Assembly (NCBI GenBank): GCA_002296055.1
Contig: DBHE01000160.1
Location: 8,780 to 29,052, forward strand
From: Pseudomonadaceae bacterium UBA836
GTDB taxonomy: Bacteria > Pseudomonadota > Gammaproteobacteria > Pseudomonadales > Pseudomonadaceae
Reading direction: 5' to 3'
Length of the DNA: 20,273 nucleotides
The notes beneath the pieces are model-generated. The model did no database searches. It saw only the letters and a program-made list of their open reading frames with translations, and had not been told where the DNA came from. Position 1 is the stretch's first letter; every line of letters begins with the position of its first letter. Positions 1-6,402 of the stretch are shown here, in pieces. The translations under genes and the position numbers were made by a program.

Positions 1-1263
1 CGCCCGGCAGAAGACGGCAGCTACCGCGTGTTCGGCCAGAAGATGTTCATCTCCGGCGGCGATCACGAACTGACCGACAACATCGTGCACATGGTGCTGG
101 CGCGCATTGAAGGCGCACCGGCCGGCGTCAAGGGTATCTCCCTGTTCCTGGTACCCAAGGTACTGGTCAACGAAGACGGCAGCCTGGGTGCGCGCAACGA
201 CGTTGCCCTGGCCGGTCTGCTGCACAAGATGGGCTACCGCAACACCACCTCCACCGTGCTGAGCTTCGGGGAGAAAGGTGGCGCGGTTGGCTATCTGGTC
301 GGCGAGGCCAACAAAGGCCTGTCGTACATGTTCCAGATGATGAACGAGGCGCGCATTGGTGTTGCCCTCGGCGCCTCGGTGCTGGCGTATCAGAGCTACA
401 TCCACGCGCTGGACTACGCCCGTGAGCGCCCGCAAGGCCGTCTGCCGGGCAGCAAAGACCCGCTGGCACCGCAGGTTCGCATCGTCGAGCACGCCGACGT
501 CCGTCGCATGCTGCTGCAGCAAAAAGTCTACGCCGAAGGCAGCCTGAGCCTGTGCCTGTACGCCAGTAGCCTGTTCGAAGACTCGCACACCGCGCCGACC
601 GACGCCGAGCGCGCAGATGCTGCCGAGTTGCTCGACCTGCTGATCCCGATGGTCAAATCCTATCCGTCCAAGTACGGCGTGATCGCGTCCGATCTGGGTA
701 TCCAGATCCTCGGCGGTTCCGGCTATATCCGCGAGTACCCGCTGGAGCAGTACTACCGCGACAACCGCCTGAACCCGATCCACGAAGGCACCGAAGGCAT
801 CCACGGCCTCGACCTGCTGGGCCGCAAGCTGGGCCAGCGTGGCGGCAAGGGCTATCGCCTGTTCCTCGACGCAGCCCGCGCCAGCATCAACGAGGCCGCT
901 GGCAGCAAGCAGTGTGCCGGTCTGGCTGCCGCACTGAACGACGCCCTTGGCATTCTCGAGCAACTCAGCCCGGAACTGCAGGCACAGGTCGCCGCAGATG
1001 TAGATCTGGGCCTGGCCAACGCTACCGCGTACCTGGATCTGTTTGGCCGCGTTGTCGTCGGCTGGATCTGGCTGCGTCAGGCACTGGTAGCCGAACGCGC
1101 GCTGGAGGCCGGCGCAGCCGACAGCGAAGCCGACTTCTACCAGGGCAAGCTGCACGCCGCGCGCTACTTCATGGACTGGGAACTGGCCGGCCTGGCCAGC
1201 CAGGCGCAGCTGCTGCGCGCCGGCAACCGCCTGACCTACGACATGCAGGACGCCTGGTTCTGA
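1..1263 (+). CDS. Acyl-CoA dehydrogenase, C-terminal part (5' end outside window)
   Basis: FAD-dependent alpha,beta-dehydrogenation of an acyl-CoA thioester, a beta-oxidation-type step in the cytoplasm. The frame is open from base 1, so the N-terminal part is missing; 420 residues are visible. The long-form family with an extra C-terminal domain (DmdC / PA0508-like) usually has about 600. Visible are the middle beta-domain (KMFISGGDHELTDNIVHMVL), the C-terminal helical domain with NEARIGVALGA, the GGSGYIREYPLEQYYRD region, and the IHEGTEGIHGLDLLGRK segment carrying the catalytic-base glutamate typical of this class. About 130 residues follow, matching the extra C-terminal domain of the long-form enzymes. 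Substrate length cannot be read from the sequence. The gene ends 45 bp before a strong terminator. Confidence 0.93.
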   Translation, partial: RPAEDGSYRVFGQKMFISGGDHELTDNIVHMVLARIEGAPAGVKGISLFLVPKVLVNEDGSLGARNDVALAGLLHKMGYRNTTSTVLSFGEKGGAVGYLVGEANKGLSYMFQMMNEARIGVALGASVLAYQSYIHALDYARERPQGRLPGSKDPLAPQVRIVEHADVRRMLLQQKVYAEGSLSLCLYASSLFEDSHTAPTDAERADAAELLDLLIPMVKSYPSKYGVIASDLGIQILGGSGYIREYPLEQYYRDNRLNPIHEGTEGIHGLDLLGRKLGQRGGKGYRLFLDAARASINEAAGSKQCAGLAAALNDALGILEQLSPELQAQVAADVDLGLANATAYLDLFGRVVVGWIWLRQALVAERALEAGAADSEADFYQGKLHAARYFMDWELAGLASQAQLLRAGNRLTYDMQDAWF

Positions 1264-1307
1264 CTTCAGGAGGGGCCGGCAGAGGGTTGCCGGCTTGATA
1301 GAAGGGA

Positions 1308-1346
1308 AAACGCGAATAGCACCACGCATGCTATTCGCGTTTTTTT
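1308..1346. terminator. Bidirectional intrinsic terminator
   Basis: A perfect 13-bp stem (AAACGCGAATAGC at 1308-1320 pairing with 1330-1342) closes a 9-base loop. It is followed by a run of seven T on the + strand and preceded by a run of A that gives a short U tract on the - strand. It lies between the acyl-CoA dehydrogenase and DUF4136 genes, which converge here, and probably terminates both. Confidence 0.82.
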
Positions 1347-1356
1347 ACGCCCAGAC

Positions 1357-1914
1357 TCAGTAGGGCGGGAAGGCTTCCAGCACACGACTGGTCATCCGAC
1401 GAGCCTGCTCGTCGCGCTTGGCCGGAGTCTGCGGCGAGGAGCTCAGGCGCTCGCTTTCGCTGCCGCGCCATACCAGTCGACCATTGGCCGGGTCGAGCAA
1501 GTCGATCTGCAAGGTGACTTCCTTGTAGTCAGACGGGTAGGTCTGGATCGAAGGGCCACCCCAGAAACCACCACCCCAGCCCCAGTAACCGCCAAAGCTG
1601 GTGCTTACGTTTTCCTCGCGGTTCTCCACCACGACATAGGCCTTGACCGACAGATCAGCGGTTTGACCCTCCAGCACCGGGCGCAGGCCTCGCGCGTCCA
1701 ACCCATCAGCCACGGCCTGTTTAACTCGCTCGGCGGTCAGGTCGCTGCTTAAACGCGGATCATCAGCAGGTGTAAAGGTGACCTTGGGCTCAGCCCATTG
1801 CCAGGTCTGGCTGGTGGAGAAGTCATAGCTGGTGTCGTAGTCCGGCTTGATGGTGGTCTGACACGCCGCCAGGGCAAAAACACAAGGCAACAGAAGCAAA
1901 TAATGAAAACGCAT
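1357..1914 (-). CDS. DUF4136 family lipoprotein
   Basis: Predicted 185-residue envelope lipoprotein of unknown function. The frame is open further upstream, but the ATG at 1914 is preferred: it has GGAG eight bases upstream and gives a proper lipoprotein signal (MRFHYLLLLPCVFALAAC) with lipobox LAAC and the lipidated Cys at residue 18. The mature part begins with Asp/Tyr/Ser-rich sequence (DYDTSYDFSTSQTWQW), the usual opening of DUF4136 proteins, and contains a Gly/Trp-rich loop (GGYWGWGGGFWGG). The C-terminal half (VTLQIDLLDPANGRLVWRG) is also typical of the family. It probably sits on the periplasmic face of a membrane. It converges with the acyl-CoA dehydrogenase gene and is divergent from the BON-protein gene; no functional link is evident. 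Confidence 0.88.
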   Translation of the reverse strand: MRFHYLLLLPCVFALAACQTTIKPDYDTSYDFSTSQTWQWAEPKVTFTPADDPRLSSDLTAERVKQAVADGLDARGLRPVLEGQTADLSVKAYVVVENREENVSTSFGGYWGWGGGFWGGPSIQTYPSDYKEVTLQIDLLDPANGRLVWRGSESERLSSSPQTPAKRDEQARRMTSRVLEAFPPY

Positions 1915-2049
1915 GTGATGTACTCCGATGATGATAATGCCGGCACGCCCGACGGCTTCCAGTGTAGCGCGACAACAGCCTGACTGCTTCCCGGCCGACA
2001 CCCCAATAAGGCCTTTGGTCGCGCTTAAACTCTAAGACACCGAAAAAGC

Positions 2050-2093
2050 GTGCAAATTGCACGGCCAAAAATTGCGGGTCGTGCAATGCGCAC
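2050..2093. promoter_or_regulatory. Two upstream palindromes, candidate enhancer sites
   Basis: GTGCAAATTGCAC (2050-2062) is a perfect 13-bp dyad. GTGCAATGCGCAC (2081-2093) keeps the GTGC/GCAC ends and nearly the same left arm. The centres are 31 bp apart, about three helical turns, and lie roughly 90-120 bp upstream of the -12 element of the sigma-54 promoter at 2160. An AT-rich stretch (about 2110-2158) lies between and could bend. The arrangement fits paired activator sites for a bacterial enhancer-binding protein. The activator is unknown. Confidence 0.42.
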
Positions 2094-2159
2094 AGGTCAG
2101 GCCGCCATCAAAAACACATAAGCACTTGTTTTATAAGTATTTATAAAAAAATAAAAAGC

Positions 2160-2175
2160 TGGCACGGGCTCTGCA
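2160..2175 (+). promoter_or_regulatory. Sigma-54 (RpoN) -24/-12 promoter
   Basis: TGGCACGGGCTCTGCA has GG at 2161-2162 and GC at 2173-2174 with exactly ten bases between, and the full TGGCACG upstream block. It differs from the TTGC downstream block only by C for the first T. Initiation would fall near 2186, leaving a 5' leader of about 50 bases before the BON-protein ATG at 2238. Confidence 0.75.
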
Positions 2176-2237
2176 ATGTTCCTGTCAACGGTCACCGATA
2201 GGCCGGATACGGACAACGCGAGACAGGAGAAACACCC

Positions 2238-3068
2238 ATGAACAAGTTGAAAACCATTGCCATTGCAACCGCCACCGCCAGCGTACTGAGCATGAGCCCG
2301 CTGGCCGCGCACGCCGATGACGGTGACCTGACCGAAGCCCGCCAGGAAGGCTCTATCTGGACCGCCATCACCCTGAACCGCCACCTCAACCCCTTCACCA
2401 TTGATGTCGACGTCGAAAACGGTGTCGCCACCCTGACCGGTGACGTGGAAAGTGACGTAGACCGCGACCTGGCAGAACAGGTAGCCAAGGACATTGAAGG
2501 CATTCAGCGCGTCGACAACCAGCTGCAGGTCAACCCAGACGCCGAGCGCAAGGAGCGCACTGAAGGCAACCCGTCGCTGTCGACCAGCTTCAGCAACGCC
2601 ACTACCACGGCGACCATCAAGTCCAAGCTGCTGTGGAACAGCAACACCGAAGGCCTGGACATTGACGTCACCACCAACAATGGCGTGGTTACCCTGAGCG
2701 GTACCGCCCAGAGCGACGCCGCCAAGGACCTGGCTGGCATGCTGGCCAAAGACACCGACGGCGTGCACCGCGTTGACAACGAAATCCGCGTCAACGCCGA
2801 TGCTACCGCTGCCGCCAAGGCCCAGAACGCGGCCGATGACGCCGGCGAAGCCATCAGCGATGCCTGGATTACCAGCAAGATCAAATCCAGCTACCTGCTG
2901 AGCAGCAACCTGAGTGGTCTGGATATCTCTGTGGACACCAAAAACGGCGTGGTTGCCCTGAGCGGCACCGTGATGTCCAGCGAAGAGAAAGACCTGGCCA
3001 TCCAGACTGCAAAAAACATCAAGGGCGTGAAGGAAGTGACTGCAGAGAACCTGCGCACTGCCAGCTAA
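2238..3068 (+). CDS. Periplasmic triple-BON-domain protein (OsmY-like)
   Basis: 276-residue exported protein. Residues 1-26 form a Sec signal peptide ending LAAHA. Three BON repeats follow, at about residues 33-98, 115-192 and 208-275. Each shows the pattern of a hydrophobic strand (IDVDVENGVATLTGDV, LDIDVTTNNGVVTLSGTA, LDISVDTKNGVVALSGTV), then a charged helix with a DLA motif, then a VxxVxN strand. OsmY-type proteins commonly have two BON domains, so three is a longer version. BON domains are thought to bind phospholipid or other envelope components; a stress-protective role is inferred. The start is supported by AGGAG upstream and by the signal peptide. A sigma-54 promoter precedes it, and PA2169-type and DUF1328 genes follow on the same strand. 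Confidence 0.92.
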   Translation: MNKLKTIAIATATASVLSMSPLAAHADDGDLTEARQEGSIWTAITLNRHLNPFTIDVDVENGVATLTGDVESDVDRDLAEQVAKDIEGIQRVDNQLQVNPDAERKERTEGNPSLSTSFSNATTTATIKSKLLWNSNTEGLDIDVTTNNGVVTLSGTAQSDAAKDLAGMLAKDTDGVHRVDNEIRVNADATAAAKAQNAADDAGEAISDAWITSKIKSSYLLSSNLSGLDISVDTKNGVVALSGTVMSSEEKDLAIQTAKNIKGVKEVTAENLRTAS

Positions 3069-3074
3069 ACCCCA

Positions 3075-3096
3075 GGCCGGCCCAACCGGGCCGGCC
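3075..3096 (+). other. GC-rich hairpin after the BON gene
   Basis: Perfect 9-bp stem GGCCGGCCC (3075-3083) and GGGCCGGCC (3088-3096) with a four-base loop, starting six bases after the stop codon. No T run follows directly; the nearest, at about 3123-3130, is too far for a classical terminator. It may partly terminate or protect the upstream mRNA. Confidence 0.5.
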
Positions 3097-3158
3097 ACAC
3101 CTCTGAAGCTTGAAGCAGAACCGTTTTTTGTTAAGCACCCAACAGAAGGATACGGATC

Positions 3159-3590
3159 ATGAGCACCAAGACTGACGAACTGAACGACCTGATTGAAGTA
3201 ACCCGTGACGGCAAGCGCTTTTACGAGCACGCCCGTGATGAGGTGAAAGAACCCCAGCTCAAGGCCCTGTTCACCGACATGGCCCAGGCCAAGACCGAAG
3301 TGATCGCCGCCCTGCAGGGCAAGGTCGCTGCCAACGCCGACACCCCGGCCACCGGCGGCACCCTGACCGGCAAGCTGCGCGAAGTCTACGCCGACACCCG
3401 CGCCAAACTGTCCAGCGACGAGGGCGCCACCTATATCGCCCAGCTGGAAGAGGCCGAAGACCGCATTCTGCACGCCTTTGAAGATGCCATGGACGCACAG
3501 GAACCCGACCTGCGCGCCGACGTGGCGCCGCTGCTGCCCAAGGTACGCGCCTGCCATGACCGCATGCGCGATCTGAAGAAAGCACAGTAA
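3159..3590 (+). CDS. PA2169 family four-helix-bundle protein (DUF2383)
   Basis: 143-residue, soluble, almost entirely helical and highly charged protein without a signal peptide. The sequence (DELNDLIEVTRDGKRFYEHA, then KEPQLKALFTDMAQAK, then an E-rich helix LEEAEDRILHAFEDAM) matches the ferritin-like DUF2383 fold found in PA2169 and relatives. Biochemical function is not established. The family often sits with other small stress proteins, as it does here between the BON and DUF1328 genes. AAGGA lies eight bases before the ATG. It could be transcribed from the sigma-54 promoter upstream of the BON gene through the hairpin at 3075, or from its own promoter; I see no clear -35/-10 in the 90-bp gap. 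Confidence 0.88.
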   Translation: MSTKTDELNDLIEVTRDGKRFYEHARDEVKEPQLKALFTDMAQAKTEVIAALQGKVAANADTPATGGTLTGKLREVYADTRAKLSSDEGATYIAQLEEAEDRILHAFEDAMDAQEPDLRADVAPLLPKVRACHDRMRDLKKAQ

Positions 3591-3604
3591 ACAACACCCG
3601 GTCG

Positions 3605-3626
3605 CCGTCAGCCTTCCCGCTGGCGG
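3605..3626 (+). other. Hairpin between DUF2383 and DUF1328 genes
   Basis: Eight-base-pair stem (3605-3612 with 3619-3626, one G-T pair) around a six-base loop, 15 bases after the stop codon, with no T run. It repeats the gene-hairpin-gene layout of this cluster. Confidence 0.38.
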
Positions 3627-3686
3627 TAACCAAAGAGATCAGGCCGGAGCGATCACGCCGCAGGCTTGCTGAAAAGGAGAAACACC

Positions 3687-3851
3687 ATGCTTAGTTGGGC
3701 TATTACTTTCCTGATTATCGCCATCATCGCTGCGGTACTGGGCTTCGGTGGTATTGCTGGCACCGCGACAGGGATCGCCAAAATCCTGTTCCTGGTCTTT
3801 CTGGTGCTGTTCATTGTCTCGTTCATCATGGGACGCCGACCCAAGTTATAG
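3687..3851 (+). CDS. DUF1328 small membrane protein (YtjA-like)
   Basis: 54-residue membrane peptide. [20 protein letters not shown] opens a first transmembrane helix; a short [12 protein letters not shown] turn follows, then a second helix ([17 protein letters not shown]) and a basic tail RRPKL. Length, double-helix layout and the [14 protein letters not shown] turn are typical of DUF1328. The frame is open seven codons further upstream, but the ATG at 3687 has AAGGAG eight bases before it and gives the family N-terminus. Function is unknown; members are widespread in proteobacteria and are often near osmotic or envelope stress genes. It is last in the + strand stress-like group and is followed by a hairpin. 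Confidence 0.93.
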   Translation: MLSWAITFLIIAIIAAVLGFGGIAGTATGIAKILFLVFLVLFIVSFIMGRRPKL

Positions 3852-3872
3852 CGCCCCTCGCTGAATGACCCC

Positions 3873-3895
3873 GCACCCGCCATCATGGCGGGTGC
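3873..3895. terminator. Hairpin between converging genes, probable terminator
   Basis: GCACCCGCC (3873-3881) pairs perfectly with GGCGGGTGC (3887-3895), and the ATCAT loop can add two more pairs. It lies between the end of the DUF1328 gene and the end of the converging thioesterase gene. The following T content is poor on both strands, so efficiency is uncertain. Confidence 0.5.
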
Positions 3896-3937
3896 TGTCG
3901 TATCTACCCCGCCAAACACACCAGCACCAGATGCCAA

Positions 3938-4357
3938 TTACTTCGAGCTGGTCATCACCTTGAACACGCCACTGGCCCGCGCACAGACCTCGCCATCGGC
4001 CAGTACCAGCGCCTCGGCAAAGCACAGATTGCGCCCGGTCTTGCGCGCGGTCGCACGCACCTCTAGCCACTGCCCGCACCTCGCCGTGCCGAGAAAATCG
4101 ACCGACAGGCTAACCGTCACCAGCCCGCTGATGTCCGTCAACTGACGCGCGCAGCTCAAGCCCATGGCGTTGTCTGCCAGCGCCGACATCAAGCCGCCAT
4201 GCACAAATCCACGGCTGTTGGCGTGCGCTTGGGCGGCTCGCAGCCCAAGGCTAAGTCCGTCTGCACGCTCCATGGCGTAAAGCGGCTCCCAGGGGTCGGT
4301 CAGGCCGCTGCGTCGAGTGTGCCGAGCGTAACCACTGGGAATCTCTGAACTGGTCAT
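3938..4357 (-). CDS. PaaI-type hotdog thioesterase
   Basis: 139-residue protein of the 4HBT/PaaI family, predicted to hydrolyse an acyl- or aryl-CoA thioester in the cytoplasm. The hallmark is FVHGGLMSALADNAMGLSCA (HGG at residues 53-55 followed by the long central helix), followed by alternating strands (LVTVSLSVDFLGTARCGQWLEV, then NLCFAEALVLADGEVCARASGVFKV). Length fits the family. AAGGAGG lies at good spacing upstream of the ATG. It is downstream of and on the same strand as a TetR gene, but 97 bp separate them and the gap holds a palindrome and an AT-rich promoter-like stretch, so it probably has its own regulated promoter. The substrate cannot be deduced. Confidence 0.88.
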   Translation of the reverse strand: MTSSEIPSGYARHTRRSGLTDPWEPLYAMERADGLSLGLRAAQAHANSRGFVHGGLMSALADNAMGLSCARQLTDISGLVTVSLSVDFLGTARCGQWLEVRATARKTGRNLCFAEALVLADGEVCARASGVFKVMTSSK

Positions 4358-4382
4358 ACCAAGCCTCCTTCGCTTAATGATG

Positions 4383-4394
4383 TAGACCAGTCTA
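4383..4394. promoter_or_regulatory. TetR-type operator, LmrA/YxaF-like
   Basis: TAGACCAGTCTA is a perfect dyad (TAGAC, two bases, GTCTA) directly beside TATATAAT. Read toward the thioesterase gene it overlaps a possible -10 (TATTAT or TATAGA). From memory it resembles the TAGACC-containing boxes of Bacillus LmrA/YxaF. The neighbouring TetR protein has the same general look as that subfamily, so it is the likely binder. Confidence 0.5.
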
Positions 4395-4454
4395 TATAAT
4401 ACGGTGATGTACGCCAGTGCCCGCGCACTGCATAGATGGGATGAATGATTCGAG

Positions 4455-5042
4455 CTAACGGCCGCCGGCGAGTCGCAGTCGTATCAGTGCTACCAGCTCT
4501 TGCGCGGTTTCCAGGATAGGCTTGTCGCTGCCAGCCACACGCGCCAGCAGCAGCGCGCCCTCCAGGCTGGCGACCGCCAACTGTGCCAGCCGACGCGCCG
4601 CATCGGCGTCCAACCCGTCGCGCTGCAGCGCCTCGGCAAGCACCGCACACCAGCCGCCCAGCACCTCGCGGCCAGCGCCCGCCATGGCGGCTGAGGCCGG
4701 CACCGTTTCCAACATGCTGGTCGCGATGGGGCAGCCGTCACGGTAAGCCGAGTCTGCCATCCAGCCGGCCAGCTGCGTGGCATAGGCGCTGAGCAGCTCG
4801 GGGCTGTCTGCACTGTTGTCGGATAGCTGCGTCAGGGTGCTGCGGCCCCGTTCGCCGGCCCAACGTACCGCCGCCACACCGAGCTCTTCCTTGCCACCAG
4901 GGAAGTAATGATAGAGCGAGCCCTTGGGCGCACCGCTGTCGCGCAGAATGTCGTTCAGGCCGGTCGCCGCGTAACCGCGCTGACGGAACAGCCTGGCGGC
5001 GCTCTGGATAAGCTGATCACGGTGTTTGGCGGCCGCCGGCAT
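4455..5042 (-). CDS. TetR/AcrR family repressor (LmrA/YxaF-like)
   Basis: 195-residue DNA-binding repressor. The N-terminal helix-turn-helix is at about residues 8-55 (LIQSAARLFRQRGYAATGLN, then ILRDSGAPKGSLYHYFPGGKEEL). The PGGKEEL segment after the recognition helix and the C-terminal layout (GCPIATSMLETVP, then LEGALLLARVAGS) recall the LmrA/YxaF-type TetR group, though I cannot confirm this by alignment. GGGGAG lies eight bases before the ATG. It is divergent from the carboxymuconolactone-decarboxylase-like gene (95-bp gap without an obvious dyad) and upstream of the thioesterase gene, whose promoter has a TAGAC-type palindrome. The most likely target is therefore the thioesterase. The ligand is unknown. 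Confidence 0.93.
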   Translation of the reverse strand: MPAAAKHRDQLIQSAARLFRQRGYAATGLNDILRDSGAPKGSLYHYFPGGKEELGVAAVRWAGERGRSTLTQLSDNSADSPELLSAYATQLAGWMADSAYRDGCPIATSMLETVPASAAMAGAGREVLGGWCAVLAEALQRDGLDADAARRLAQLAVASLEGALLLARVAGSDKPILETAQELVALIRLRLAGGR

Positions 5043-5137
5043 TGCTCTGTCTCCCCAAGAAAATATCAGCGTGAGTGTACTACGCCGACGGCGGGCGGCA
5101 GCCTGTTAAACTGCGCCCACTCACCAAGGAGCCCACT

Positions 5138-5515
5138 ATGAGCACGCAAAAACCCGAAGGCGTCCAGGTACGCCGTGAAGTCATGGGCGACGCCTTTGTC
5201 GACCGTGCCTTGAACAACGCCACCGAGTTCAGCCAGCCGCTGCAGGAGTTCGTCAACGAGCACGCCTGGGGCGGAGTTTGGAATCGTGAAGGCCTGGACC
5301 GCAAAACCCGCAGTCTGATCACGCTGGCCGCACTGACTGCACTGAAGTGCCCACAGGAGCTGAAAGGTCACGTGCGCGGCGCGTTGAACAACGGCTGCAC
5401 GGTCGAGGAAATCCGCGAAGCGCTGCTGCACTGCGCGGTCTATGCCGGCGTACCGGCGGCTATCGATGCCTTCCGTGCGGCGCAAGAAGTCATCGACAGT
5501 TATCAGCAGGCGTAA
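5138..5515 (+). CDS. Carboxymuconolactone decarboxylase family protein (PcaC-like)
   Basis: 125-residue all-helical protein of the CMD family. Typical segments are LDRKTRSLITLAALTALKCP, then ELKGHVRGALNNGCTVEEIREALLHCAVYAGVPAAIDAF. The spacing and length match gamma-carboxymuconolactone decarboxylase and its relatives. It lacks the CxxC of the AhpD peroxidase branch. The frame is open 21 codons further upstream, but the ATG at 5138 has AAGGAG at correct spacing. No other protocatechuate-pathway gene is present in the window, so true PcaC function (decarboxylation of 4-carboxymuconolactone) is uncertain. Divergent from the TetR gene, and converging with the glutaredoxin-like gene with a ten-base gap. 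Confidence 0.88.
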   Translation: MSTQKPEGVQVRREVMGDAFVDRALNNATEFSQPLQEFVNEHAWGGVWNREGLDRKTRSLITLAALTALKCPQELKGHVRGALNNGCTVEEIREALLHCAVYAGVPAAIDAFRAAQEVIDSYQQA

Positions 5516-5525
5516 CCCCGCTTTC

Positions 5526-5900
5526 TCAAGCAGCGGCGGCGAAACGCCCTTCGAGGTACTCGTTGATCGCGCTGGACTCGTACAACCAGCGGGTCTGGCC
5601 GCCCTCGTCAATGCGCAGGCAAGGCACCTGAATTTTGCCGCCCTCGGCCTCCAGCGTTTGCCGATGCTCGGCGTTGTTGGCAGCATCACGCAGCTCGACC
5701 GGCAGGTTAAGGCGGCGCAGGGTGCGACGGGTCTTTACGCAGAAGGGGCAGCCGCGAAACTGGTACAACGCCAGGTCGGCAGCGGCGCGATCAACCTCGG
5801 CCTGCGCCTCGGGTGCCCGCTGCATCGGCCGCGGGCGCGTGATAAAGCTGATAAAGATAACAAGCTGGCCGGCCAGCACCCGTAGCGCCTTGACGAACAT
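5526..5900 (-). CDS. Membrane-anchored glutaredoxin/GST N-domain protein
   Basis: 124-residue protein with a hydrophobic N-terminal helix (about residues 5-20) and a basic TRPRP stop, then a thioredoxin-fold domain at about 43-119. The active-site motif is CPFC (Cys51 and Cys54) in QFRGCPFCVKTRRTL. The cis-proline segment is QVPCL, and YESSAINEYL resembles the glutathione-binding ES motif of glutathione transferase N-domains. The protein stops where a GST helical domain would begin, so it is likely a glutaredoxin-like thiol-disulfide enzyme tethered to the inner membrane. With a short basic segment after the helix the domain is probably cytoplasmic (inference). AGGGGA precedes the ATG. It converges on the CMD-like gene. 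Confidence 0.82.
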   Translation of the reverse strand: MFVKALRVLAGQLVIFISFITRPRPMQRAPEAQAEVDRAAADLALYQFRGCPFCVKTRRTLRRLNLPVELRDAANNAEHRQTLEAEGGKIQVPCLRIDEGGQTRWLYESSAINEYLEGRFAAAA

Positions 5901-5995
5901 GGCAATCCCCTGAGTTGAAATGTGCCGCGCAGGATACCCTGTCTCCCTGCGTCACCCAACATGACCTGACCAACGCAACGGGGCATAATCTCGCC

Positions 5996-6220
5996 ATGAA
6001 GCCCGAAGACCTCCTCCTGCTCGTTACCCGCGAAATGCCCTACGGCAAGTACAAAGGCCGCCTGATTGCCGATCTGCCCGGCCACTATCTCAACTGGTTC
6101 GCCCGCGAAGGCTTTCCAAAGGGCGAGATAGGTCGCCTGCTGCAGCTGATGCAAGAGATCGACCATAACGGCCTCGGACCCCTGCTCGAGCCCCTGCGAA
6201 CCCGCCCGCGCGGCACCTAG
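5996..6220 (+). CDS. DUF3820 family protein
   Basis: 74-residue soluble protein. The pattern REMPYGKYKGRLIADLPGHY, then LNWFAREGFPKGEIGRLLQL is the DUF3820 core, in which a P-(F/Y)-GKYKG(R/K) turn precedes a conserved LPxxYLxWF helix. Pfam describes the family as a putative quorum-sensing-regulated virulence factor; I know of no demonstrated activity. The open frame extends 27 codons upstream, but the ATG at 5996 gives the family N-terminus. The ribosome-binding site is poor (GGGG about 12 bases upstream), so the exact start is less sure than the identity. Divergent from the glutaredoxin-like gene. Confidence 0.85.
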   Translation: MKPEDLLLLVTREMPYGKYKGRLIADLPGHYLNWFAREGFPKGEIGRLLQLMQEIDHNGLGPLLEPLRTRPRGT

Positions 6221-6402
6221 GGCACAGTGATCACTTCCACAGGGCGAGCGTGTGCGACGTTGATCAGCGCTTCCATAGCATTCAATTGACGCCACAAATC
6301 TGTCTTTTCACGTCAAAACGCGCCAACCACTGGACTTATTGGCAATGGGCCACTATTGATGGCTAGACAGGCCATTTATCGTCGTACCAGGGAAGTGCTC
6401 TC

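Noticed and set aside
2097..3557. Long open frame (486 codons) on the - strand opposite the BON and DUF2383 genes
   Set aside because: It is antisense to two genes with clear families, signal peptide and ribosome-binding sites. Its translation is Gly/Val/Ala-rich and low in information, as expected from the complement of GC-rich coding sequence.
6226..6235. Perfect palindrome AGTGATCACT after the DUF3820 gene
   Set aside because: Ten bases can be symmetric by chance, and it lies far from the chemoreceptor start with no promoter elements beside it.
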